The position numbers and the translations under genes were made by a program. Source: Gammaproteobacteria bacterium (GTDB lineage: Bacteria > Pseudomonadota > Gammaproteobacteria > GRL18). Taken from it: a stretch of 63,265 nucleotides of DNA. The stretch covers positions 1 through 63,265 of the forward strand of contig JADGEK010000018.1 in NCBI GenBank assembly GCA_016744395.1, written 5' to 3'. Below, piece after piece: positions 56,182 to 63,265 of this stretch. A model generated the notes under the pieces. The model made no database searches, was not told where the DNA came from, and worked only from the letters and a program-made list of their open reading frames with translations. Position 1 is the first letter of the stretch. Every line of letters starts with the position of its first letter.

Positions 56182-59100
56182 ATGTTAGCTTCTAAAATAC
56201 AAAAAATAAGTGCTTTAAAAAAAGTAGGGGTGTGTGCTTTATTCACCTTAATATTCATGGCACCAATCACCTTTGCGGATGATGTGGAAGTCTATCTCGT
56301 GCCACCACCTGAACCAATTCCACCTAATGTGTTATTTATTCTGGATGAATCTGGCTCGATGTCCAGTGCTTCACTTACCGCTGGGAAAAATCGTAATCAA
56401 GCGCTTAAAGATGCCATGGCAGCAGTGATTGATGACCCAGATTTAAATAATGTCAATACTGCTATTATGGGTTATACGACGATTAGTGGCAGTAGTAGTA
56501 GTTCAACGAATATGCGGATGCGTATTATGCATGATTTTTTAAGCATGGATACTGTAGCCAACCAGACGGCATTAAAAGCCGCAGTAAATACCTTGCAGAT
56601 GGATAATTACACCCCGACAGTCAATTCTTTGATTTTTGGACTTAACTGGTTTAAATCGACAACAGACGTTACAGGTTATTATGATGATGATGATGATGAT
56701 TTTAATAATATAATAGGGAGCCCACCCTTAAATGATAGTAAACAATATTGTCAAAAGAATTCAATTGTATTATTGACTGATGGTGAACCCAATGCTAATA
56801 GCAGAACCGTTAACCCATTTAATGGGTTAACTTGTGCTTCAGATACTGGATCTGAGCGTTGTGGAACTGATGTGGCTCGTTGGGCATTTGACACTGATTT
56901 GCGTCCTGATGATTCAGTCTGGCCAACAAATCAAAATGTGACCACGCATTCTGTCATTATGATCAATAATGGTACGGCGCAAAACTTTATGCGCTCTATT
57001 GCCTGCGCAGGGCATGGTAAAGATTTAAGTGATCCCTGGTGTAATGGTAGTGATGGCACCATTGATGGCGAAACATATACCCAAGCCGAAAAAGACAGGA
57101 AAATTGGTTATTATCTTGCTGGTGGTGAAGATGAGTTGGTAGATGCTTTAAAATCTGTGGTTCAGGACACTCAGTCTGCAGTTGACTATAGTTTTAATAC
57201 CCCGCAGATACCACTGAATACTGACAATGCTGCCGTTAGCGGTGATTATATTTATGTGCCAATTTTGGCGCCTGATATGACGGATGCCTGGAAAGGGAAT
57301 CTAAAAAAATATAAATTTGAAGCTGTGGGTGATACTGTCACCATTAAAGATGCTGATAATAATGATGCTTTAAATGATGATCTGACGTTTAAAGACGGCT
57401 CACGAAGCTTTTGGAGCTCTACAGATGATGGAAATAATCCATTGATTGGCGGCGCGGCTGAACAGATCTATGGTGCGGCAATTCAAAGAACCATTTATAC
57501 TAATCGCATCAGTGATGACCTCTCTGCGGATGAAGGTAACAATCTCATGAACTGGGTTTATGATAGTAGTGATCCCAAAGCCTATGATTGTAATCAATCA
57601 GCAGCTCAAACAATTATGAATGCCACCACAAAAGATCAGTGTAATGAAATTATAGACTGGCTGACCACTGGTAGCTCTGATACGGGGGTTGATGATTCAG
57701 ATGGTGAAGACATTATTGATTATAAGTTTGGTGCACCTATTCATACGAAACCAGTTGTACTGAAGTATGGTACTCGTGATGTGATTTTTATGCCGACTTC
57801 TGATGGTGTTTTACATGCGATTGAAGGTTCTAGTGGTGCAGAGATCTGGGGTTATGTACCACAGGAATTACTGCATGACATTTTACAAGTTAAAACGAAT
57901 GCTGATAACCAGACACAGCCTATTTATGGACTTGATGGAAATATTACTGTTGTTCATGATGACACCAATAATAGTAATACTGTGGACGGTGGTGAAAGTG
58001 TACTGCTGGTCTTTGGCCAGCGTCGTGGAGGAAAGAGCTATTTTGCCATTGATGTCAGTGTTCCTGACGCACCAAAATACAAGTACCAGCTAGATGGTGA
58101 AGGGCGTTGTTCAAACCAGACATATACTGATAGTACCAGCTGTGGCTCTGCCAGTGAAGTCTGGACAGCGCCTAACTATCCTGAACTAGGGCAAACCTGG
58201 TCGCAGCCCATTTATGCGACTCTAGACAATTCAGCAGGTACTGAAGTGCTGATATTTGGTGGAGGCTATGATACTTCTCAGGATGCTTCTGGTTCAACAA
58301 GGAGCTCTGATTCAGAAGGTGATGCGGTTTATATTGTTAATGTCGCTAATGGTAACCTGGTAAAAAAAGTATCCAATCCTGGTCATAATGGTATTGTGAC
58401 TAAAGTGTCTGTGGTGGATCTGGATCGTAATGGTAAAGTAGAGCGTATTTATGCATCAGATGTCGGGGGAAGGATTTTGCGTATCGACTACAAATCAGGA
58501 AGCTACTCTGGCGCAGGTATTATTGCTGATATGGGTGGTTCCCCTAATATCAAGTTCTTTAATAGTCCAAATATTTCTTATGTGAAATATGCAGGTGATG
58601 AATATATTGCTATCACTCTCGGCTCTGGAGATCGTGCCGCACCACTGGATGATAGCGTCACTGACTCATTTTTTATGATTAAAGATTATTACGTCTGGTC
58701 AGTGCCTTCAACTTATACTGCTGTGACCCGTTCTAATCTAAAAGATTTAACGTCCGCCGCAAACTATAAAGAAGGTTATGATCTTGAACTGAAGTTAGCA
58801 AAAGGCTGGCTATTTGATTTACCAACGGGTGTTAAGGTTTTTTCTAAAGCTCTGGTGACAAACTATAAAGTGTTCTTTACCGCTTTTTCAGGAGATAAAC
58901 TGATCAATACTGATATCTGTAATGCGAATGGCGTAACGAGTGAATCATCAATCTATGCGGTCACTTTATTATCAGCAAGTGCTATTTATGAAGACTTTGA
59001 TGGAGATGATCCAGACTTGACTGCCGATGATCGTGTGACTGTCATCAATGTGCCTGGTATCCCTCCATCTCCGAGCATTCTTTTACCTGACACGGGTGGT

Positions 59101-59184
59101 GCTAAAATTTTTAGTGGTTTACATGAGGTTGGTGACTTAGTCTTATATCCACAGGAAATTTATTGGGAAGAAATTATTGAATGA
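56182..59184 (+). CDS. pilY1: Type IV pilus tip adhesin PilY1
   Basis: A 1000-residue exported protein (Pseudomonas PilY1 about 1160). A signal peptide ends near residue 32 (ITFADD). A von Willebrand A-like domain has the MIDAS start DESGSM (55-60) and a run of six Asp (168-173) encoded by six GAT. The C-terminal beta-propeller (about 515-960) begins KFGAPIHTKPVV and includes GVLHAIEGSSGAEIWGYVP. A calcium loop DLDRNGKVE (Asp746, Asp748, Asn750) matches the site that controls pilus retraction in Pseudomonas. AGGAGG RBS. Confidence 0.93.
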   Translation: MLASKIQKISALKKVGVCALFTLIFMAPITFADDVEVYLVPPPEPIPPNVLFILDESGSMSSASLTAGKNRNQALKDAMAAVIDDPDLNNVNTAIMGYTTISGSSSSSTNMRMRIMHDFLSMDTVANQTALKAAVNTLQMDNYTPTVNSLIFGLNWFKSTTDVTGYYDDDDDDFNNIIGSPPLNDSKQYCQKNSIVLLTDGEPNANSRTVNPFNGLTCASDTGSERCGTDVARWAFDTDLRPDDSVWPTNQNVTTHSVIMINNGTAQNFMRSIACAGHGKDLSDPWCNGSDGTIDGETYTQAEKDRKIGYYLAGGEDELVDALKSVVQDTQSAVDYSFNTPQIPLNTDNAAVSGDYIYVPILAPDMTDAWKGNLKKYKFEAVGDTVTIKDADNNDALNDDLTFKDGSRSFWSSTDDGNNPLIGGAAEQIYGAAIQRTIYTNRISDDLSADEGNNLMNWVYDSSDPKAYDCNQSAAQTIMNATTKDQCNEIIDWLTTGSSDTGVDDSDGEDIIDYKFGAPIHTKPVVLKYGTRDVIFMPTSDGVLHAIEGSSGAEIWGYVPQELLHDILQVKTNADNQTQPIYGLDGNITVVHDDTNNSNTVDGGESVLLVFGQRRGGKSYFAIDVSVPDAPKYKYQLDGEGRCSNQTYTDSTSCGSASEVWTAPNYPELGQTWSQPIYATLDNSAGTEVLIFGGGYDTSQDASGSTRSSDSEGDAVYIVNVANGNLVKKVSNPGHNGIVTKVSVVDLDRNGKVERIYASDVGGRILRIDYKSGSYSGAGIIADMGGSPNIKFFNSPNISYVKYAGDEYIAITLGSGDRAAPLDDSVTDSFFMIKDYYVWSVPSTYTAVTRSNLKDLTSAANYKEGYDLELKLAKGWLFDLPTGVKVFSKALVTNYKVFFTAFSGDKLINTDICNANGVTSESSIYAVTLLSASAIYEDFDGDDPDLTADDRVTVINVPGIPPSPSILLPDTGGAKIFSGLHEVGDLVLYPQEIYWEEIIE

Positions 59185-59260
59185 ATTATGAACAGAGCTT
59201 CTCAGTAGTGATACTGCTGCTGGGAGCAATAAATAATTCCATAATGAAAGAGAAGCAAGA

Positions 59261-59692
59261 ATGAATTACTTAAAAAAACATCAGGGATTTACTCTAATAG
59301 AACTCATGATTGTGGTATTAATTGTCGGGATTTTAGGCGCTATTGCTTATCCAAATTATTCTGATTATGTTTTAAAAAGTCGTCGCTCTGATGGTATGGA
59401 TGCCTTAACTTCGGCGATGCAAAAACAGGAGATGTTTTATGCTAATAATGCTGCTTATGGAACTTTAGCAGAAATAGGGGCAGATAATAGATCATTAGAA
59501 GAGTACTATGCCATCTCAGTTATGGGGAATGGTGGGGGCTGTGCTGCACCCACTTGTGTTAGAGTACAAGCTGTTGCCAGAAGCAAAGGGGGTCAGAATA
59601 CTGATGATGTGACCAGGCTTCGGTTGTGGTCTACTGGTAGAAAACAAGCAAAATATCAAGGTACTTGGAAAAATTCCTGGACTGAGTTTTGA
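59261..59692 (+). CDS. pilE: Type IV pilus minor pilin PilE
   Basis: A 143-residue prepilin with the canonical site QGFTLIELMIVVLIVGILGAI (cleavage after Gly) continuing AYPNYSDYVLKSRRSDG. Two cysteines near the end of the head (CAAPTC) may pair. The order after pilY1 matches Pseudomonas except that pilY2 is absent: the 76-bp gap holds no frame. A terminator ends the cluster. Confidence 0.9.
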   Translation: MNYLKKHQGFTLIELMIVVLIVGILGAIAYPNYSDYVLKSRRSDGMDALTSAMQKQEMFYANNAAYGTLAEIGADNRSLEEYYAISVMGNGGGCAAPTCVRVQAVARSKGGQNTDDVTRLRLWSTGRKQAKYQGTWKNSWTEF

Positions 59693-59778
59693 TTGGTGTT
59701 AATAAGTGAAAATATTTCATTTATCATGAACACTTAATAGAGAAAGGCAGCACTTTATAAGTGCGATTTGTCGATTTT

Positions 59779-59808
59779 AAAAGCCAGATAGAGTAATCTG
59801 GCTTTTTT
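59779..59808 (+). terminator. Terminator after pilE
   Basis: AAAAGCCAGAT and ATCTGGCTTTT form an 11-bp stem with a 6-nt loop followed by further T. Confidence 0.92.
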
Positions 59809-59827
59809 ATTATTTGAATGAATTTAC

Positions 59828-60973
59828 ATGAACAAAGTTATTATTATTGGTGCTGGAATTATCGGTATGCTGACTGCTCGTTTGTTGAGTAAAGCAGGGG
59901 TTTCAGTCACTATCATTGAGCAAGGTTATGTAGGTCAGGAATCGTCCTGGGCTGGTGGCGGCATTCTTTCTCCTTTGTATCCCTGGCGTTATAGCGATCC
60001 CGTCACTCATTTGGCAAAATGGGGGCAGAAATATTATCCTGCTTTATTAGCAGACATTCATTTCAACTCAGGTGTTGATCCTGAGTATATGCAAAGTGGC
60101 TTGTTGTATTTAGATATTGAAGATGAATTATCTCAGGCGCTTCAATGGGAAAAAAAACTTGGCTATGACTTTGAGTCATTATCTGGTGATGAATTAAAAT
60201 CAGTTGAACCTGGTTTAGGTCAATTCATAAATGAGCCTGATAAAAAGGGATGGTTTACTCAATCGATTGGTCAGGTTCGTAACCCAAGGCTGGTGCGGGC
60301 ATTACGAGAAGATTTGTTAGCGCTTGGGGTAACAATTGAGCAACAAACTCAAGCAATTTCTTTTATAAAAGAAGCAGGCGCAGTTAAAGGTGTTTTAACG
60401 GATAAAGGCTCTTTTTATGGCGATCATATCGTGGTTGCGGGTGGTGCCTGGAGTGCTCAATTATTAGAAAAGTGGGTAAAAGCACCTAAAATAGCACCTG
60501 TAAAAGGTCAGATGATTGTTTTTAAAGCAAGGCCTGGCGTGGTTTCTCGTATTGTTCTGAGCAAGGGGCGTTATGTCATACCCCGCAAAGACGGTCGGGT
60601 TGTGCTGGGCAGTACTCTTGAGTTTGAAGCGTTTGATAAAACCACTACAGACGATGTCTTAAATGAGTTGAAGCAAGAAGCCTGTCGTATTATTCCTGAT
60701 TTAAAAAACTACCCAGTCGAAAAGCAATGGGCTGGCTTGCGTCCAGGTTCAATTGATGGTGTGCCTTATATTGGTGAGCATCCTGAGCTGAAAAATTTAT
60801 ACCTCAATGCAGGACACTTTCGCAATGGCGTTGTGATTGGTTTAGCATCATGTCAATTATTGGTGAATCAATTATTGGGACAGAAAAATATTGTTGATCC
60901 CAGCCCTTATTTATTAACAGAAGAGCGTCTGGTGAATGACAGTAAAGAAATTGACCTGCGTACTGCGATTTAA
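59828..60973 (+). CDS. thiO: Glycine oxidase ThiO
   Basis: A 381-residue FAD-dependent amine oxidase that makes iminoglycine for the thiazole part of thiamine. The FAD-binding start is MNKVIIIGAGIIGMLTARLLS with GAGIIG at 8-13. SSWAGGGILSPLYPWRY (about residue 38), GQVRNPRLVRAL and WAGLRPGSIDGVPYIGEH are typical ThiO blocks. No TPP riboswitch is visible upstream, and the gene starts just 19 bases after the pilE terminator. ThiO next to pilE occurs in other gammaproteobacteria. Confidence 0.93.
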   Translation: MNKVIIIGAGIIGMLTARLLSKAGVSVTIIEQGYVGQESSWAGGGILSPLYPWRYSDPVTHLAKWGQKYYPALLADIHFNSGVDPEYMQSGLLYLDIEDELSQALQWEKKLGYDFESLSGDELKSVEPGLGQFINEPDKKGWFTQSIGQVRNPRLVRALREDLLALGVTIEQQTQAISFIKEAGAVKGVLTDKGSFYGDHIVVAGGAWSAQLLEKWVKAPKIAPVKGQMIVFKARPGVVSRIVLSKGRYVIPRKDGRVVLGSTLEFEAFDKTTTDDVLNELKQEACRIIPDLKNYPVEKQWAGLRPGSIDGVPYIGEHPELKNLYLNAGHFRNGVVIGLASCQLLVNQLLGQKNIVDPSPYLLTEERLVNDSKEIDLRTAI

Positions 60974-61015
60974 GGTTCTTCACAAAATAGCAAACTTTTC
61001 CAAGTATCAGCAAAA

Positions 61016-61132
61016 TGACCATTGCAGTAATTTCGGGTAGATTAAAATCAAGAGAAAAAGAAAGATGGCTCGCTTGGATAAATACTTGTGAAAACGGTTG
61101 GAAGGTGGATGGCGTTGCTTGACTGGGGACGC
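61016..61132 (+). repeat. Cloverleaf-type palindromic repeat, copy C, left part
   Basis: Starts with ACCATTGCAGTAATTTCGG, close to the ends of copies A and B, and runs to the left arm of the outer stem, GGTGGATGGCGTTGCTTGAC, and GGGGACGC. The repeat is interrupted here by the group II intron and resumes at 62994 with TTCAAGCCATCC. It begins about 43 bases after the thiO stop. Confidence 0.85.
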
Positions 61133-61673
61133 GTGTGTCATGAAGAAAGACGAAAGTCTTTCATGCTGTATTAAAGATGAGAGTAGGCCTCTCGTTCACG
61201 ACGACCAGAAGTTGTGAGCAAACCACCCAATGCGGCAGATATAAAGAGTATTTGTCGTGAGCGATTGTGGAAAAGGCAACAAGAGTTGTCAGGTGTGTAC
61301 TGAGGAGATGAACGTAAGTGAACCTTCGATGAGGTGTCGAAAAGTCAAGACACTGTCAAAACCAGATAACGCGTCCGTGTCTGGGATGAGCTTTGATGTG
61401 AGCTGGATTACAGGCAAAGTGGCAGTCGGCATAAAGTAGGCATGACCTCAGTACAGGCTTTAATACGGAACATGAGAACCTGTCGTTCTGATGCTAAGGG
61501 AGAAGTTCAAGTGGCGATCCCACGAGGCGAGAGCACCGATGCAGAGCACCGATGCAGAGCACAGGGGCGGATCAGCTTGTAGTAGTGATGAAATTTCTGT
61601 AATGGAAATGGAGCGAAGGAGCTGAATCATTCAGTTTGAATTAATGGGTCAACTAATTGAAGGGAGGAACCCA

Positions 61674-62906
61674 TTGAAACAGACAAAATCTTACGAAATA
61701 CCCAAACGCTTGATATACGAGGCTTATAAACGAGTCAAAGCGAATAAGGGGGGTGCAGGTGTTGATAGTCAAAGTCAAAAAGACTTTGACAAAGACCTTG
61801 AAAACAACCTTTACAAACTTTGGAATCGAATGTCCTCAGGAAGCTACTTTCCGCAAGCCGTCAAACGAGTCAATATTCCAAAAAGTGGTGGTGGAACCAG
61901 ACCATTGGGAATTCCCACGATCACCGATAGAATCGCTCAGATGGCCGTAAAGATGTTGATAGAGCCAGAATTGGAAAGCCATTTTCACCCAGATTCCTAT
62001 GGGTATCGACCTGACAAATCAGTGCATCAAGCGGTGGCACAGGTCAAAAAGAGATGTTGGCAAAGAGGCTGGGTACTGGACATGGATATAAAAGGTTTCT
62101 TTGATGCCATCAACCATGAACTACTGATGCGAGCCGTAGAAAAGCACGTAAAAGAACCCTGGCAACTTTTATACATTCAAAGATGGTTAGAATCACCAGT
62201 ATGGTATCAGGATGGCGAGTTGGAAGCCAGAACACAGGGAACCCCACAGGGCGGTGTGATCAGTCCACTATTGGCGAACCTTTTTCTGCACTATGCCTTT
62301 GATAGTTGGATAGAAGTTCGGTGGTCAGGTATCCAGTTTGAACGATATGCAGATGATATTATCTGCCATTGTCGCTCAGAAGAGGAAGCCGAAAACTTGA
62401 AGTCCTTTCTCACTCAAAGGTTCACAGAGTGTGGCTTACAACTTCATCCAGAGAAGACAAAAATAGTCTACTGTAAGAGTTGGAAATATAGAGAAAACAG
62501 AGAATTGATCAGTTTTGATTTTCTAGGTTTTACATTTAAACCCAGAAAAGCAAGAATGAAAGATGGACGTTTTCTATTAAGTTTTCAACCTGCCGTCAGC
62601 AACAAATCAGCGAAGCGGATAAGAGCGGAAATCAATAGCTGGCCGTGGTTATACTGGGTGCGAGATGATATGTTAAATATTATAAAGCATAGCCAGAGCA
62701 AAATTCGAGGTTGGATGGCTTATTATGGTCAGTTTAATCAATGGGAAATCATTGAAGTCCTGTATCATTTTGATAAGCGTCTGAGTCGATGGGCTAAACG
62801 GAAATACAAAAGGCTAAAGACCATAAAACAAGCGAAGAAGAGAGTGAAGCAGGCCAGGGGACAAAACCCGTTAGTATTTGCACATTGGAATCAGGTATGG
62901 AAATAA
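61674..62906 (+). CDS. ltrA: Group II intron reverse transcriptase/maturase
   Basis: The intron-encoded protein promotes splicing and retrohoming. From TTG 61674, which has GGGAGG six bases upstream, it has 410 residues; ATG 61644, without an RBS, would add ten. It starts KQTKSYEIPKRLIYEAYKRVKANKGGAGVD. RT blocks: DMDIKGFFDAINHELL, GTPQGGVISPLLANLFLH, and the catalytic YADD (225-228). The maturase X domain includes KIRGWMAYYGQFN. The protein ends soon after X; no HNH endonuclease domain is present. Confidence 0.95.
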   Translation: MKQTKSYEIPKRLIYEAYKRVKANKGGAGVDSQSQKDFDKDLENNLYKLWNRMSSGSYFPQAVKRVNIPKSGGGTRPLGIPTITDRIAQMAVKMLIEPELESHFHPDSYGYRPDKSVHQAVAQVKKRCWQRGWVLDMDIKGFFDAINHELLMRAVEKHVKEPWQLLYIQRWLESPVWYQDGELEARTQGTPQGGVISPLLANLFLHYAFDSWIEVRWSGIQFERYADDIICHCRSEEEAENLKSFLTQRFTECGLQLHPEKTKIVYCKSWKYRENRELISFDFLGFTFKPRKARMKDGRFLLSFQPAVSNKSAKRIRAEINSWPWLYWVRDDMLNIIKHSQSKIRGWMAYYGQFNQWEIIEVLYHFDKRLSRWAKRKYKRLKTIKQAKKRVKQARGQNPLVFAHWNQVWK

Positions 62907-62919
62907 GATTGAATGATAA

Positions 62920-62993
62920 GAGCCGTATGAAGTGAGAGCTTCACGTACGGTTCTGTGAGAGCCTTGAGGGGTAGTTCCTCAGGGCGACTCGAC
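62920..62993 (+). ncRNA. Group II intron domains V and VI
   Basis: Domain V is a 34-base hairpin from GAGCCGTATG through the GAGA-type tip to CGTACGGTTC. It contains the catalytic AGC triad near its base. Domain VI pairs GCCTTGAGG with CCTCAGGGC and then GAG with CTC, leaving A62987 unpaired as the branch point. The intron ends at CTCGAC. Confidence 0.9.
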
Positions 62994-63160
62994 TTCAAGC
63001 CATCCATGGTCGCTTAAGTTCTGGCATCCATGCCTCCACAAACCCCAATCAAGCAACACCATCCACCTCCCACTCTCCAACCGAAGTTTTCCTCGCTCGT
63101 GTTGTCCAAAAGCAAAATCAAGAGATGAGAAAAAGCAACATCAAAAGCGAAGAACAGTGT
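62994..63160 (+). repeat. Cloverleaf-type palindromic repeat, copy C, right part
   Basis: Continues from the intron with TTCAAGCCATCCATGG, CGCTTA, the second hairpin GGCAT-CC-ATGCC, CACAAACCCC and the right arm CAATCAAGCAACACCATCCA, which pairs with the left part at 61105-61128. The tail CTCGCTCGTGTTGTCC and AAAATCAAGAGAT matches copy B. The outer boundary is approximate. Confidence 0.85.
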
Positions 63161-63265
63161 CTTAACTCTGACTTTCATCACCTACTTTTAGGAATAAACA
63201 TTTTTATAGGGTGAGCCCAATGCCTCTATGATAATTCGGTGCCTTTCTTGTATGTTGACCACAAT
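63161..63265. other. Unassigned right edge
   Basis: Past the repeat there are about 105 bases. On the minus strand a frame is open from the edge for some 25 codons to TAA near 63188, which could be the end of a gene lying to the right, but it is too short to identify. Confidence 0.3.

Larger units (their letters stand above)
61133..62993 (+). mobile_element. Group II intron with encoded reverse transcriptase
   Basis: The 5' end is GTGTG (consensus GUGYG) and the 3' end is GAC. Copy B, uninterrupted at this point, fixes both junctions: ...GACGC before and TTCAAGCC after, so the intron is 1861 bases. Domain V is at 62920-62953 and domain VI follows with the bulged A at 62987, seven bases from the 3' end. 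The reverse transcriptase frame lies in domain IV. A 13-base unit repeats twice and a half at 61530-61563. All parts look intact, so it may be active. Confidence 0.93.

Noticed and set aside
59693..59827. TPP riboswitch ahead of thiO
   Set aside because: The short gap holds a terminator ending 19 bases before the start and no CUGAGA-type thi-box sequence.
61257..61439. A 60-codon frame before the intron reverse transcriptase
   Set aside because: It lies in the catalytic RNA domains I-III of the group II intron, starts at a GTG without RBS, and has no protein features.
63161..63265. End of a gene on the minus strand at the right edge
   Set aside because: About 25 codons to a stop are open in one frame, but two frames are nearly equally open and nothing is recognisable, so no gene is called.

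Overview
The window is an AT-rich chromosomal segment of a gammaproteobacterium. Gene order points there directly: the S10, spc and alpha ribosomal operons end at rplQ; uvrA sits beside a yajR-type transporter and ssb; ispB is divergent from rplU-rpmA-obgE; rpsT, murJ, ribF, ileS, lspA, fkpB and ispH follow one another; and fimU-pilVWX-pilY1-pilE adjoins ispH as in Pseudomonas. Proteins such as YcaO, FolX, UvrA and IleS have the length and sequence of their gammaproteobacterial counterparts. I cannot fix the order or genus from sequence alone.

Layout. 1-15130: end of tuf, then rpsJ to rplQ with secY and rpoA, all on the plus strand. This block is complete but unusually loose, with spacers of 90-300 bp that carry long hairpins and apparent promoters, including a consensus sigma-70 promoter before rpsM. 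15216-20301: uvrA (minus), yajR and ssb. 20318-25715: gloB, a LysR regulator, and a probable redox/detoxification group (AhpD-like, MAPEG, glutathione transferase, AraC regulator, START-domain protein). 26141-32364: a second-type EF-G, a cysteine-cluster protein, TraB-type and ChaN-type proteins facing each other, and ispG. 32427-32980: two large palindromic repeats in inverted orientation. 33013-41142: topA, a thiopurine methyltransferase, a protein matching eukaryotic N-terminal glutamine amidohydrolase (NTAQ1), ycaO, folE-folX and ispB. 41513-53532: housekeeping genes for ribosome, cell wall, flavin, tRNA charging, lipoprotein processing and isoprenoids. 53746-59692: type IV pilus minor pilins and the PilY1 adhesin. 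59828-60973: thiO. 61016-63160: a third copy of the palindromic repeat, split by a group II intron that encodes its own reverse transcriptase.

The most interesting material is non-coding. Three copies of a roughly 275-bp repeat fold as a long outer stem enclosing two small hairpins. The stems differ between copies but stay complementary, while the joining segments are conserved. One copy hosts the group II intron exactly in a conserved joint, and the intact copies give the intron boundaries to the base. A second, smaller palindrome family (arms GTAGAGAC/GTCTCTAC) sits at four gene ends.

All genes of the translation, DNA repair, isoprenoid and pilus sets look intact; I saw no frameshifted or truncated gene apart from tuf, which is cut by the window edge.
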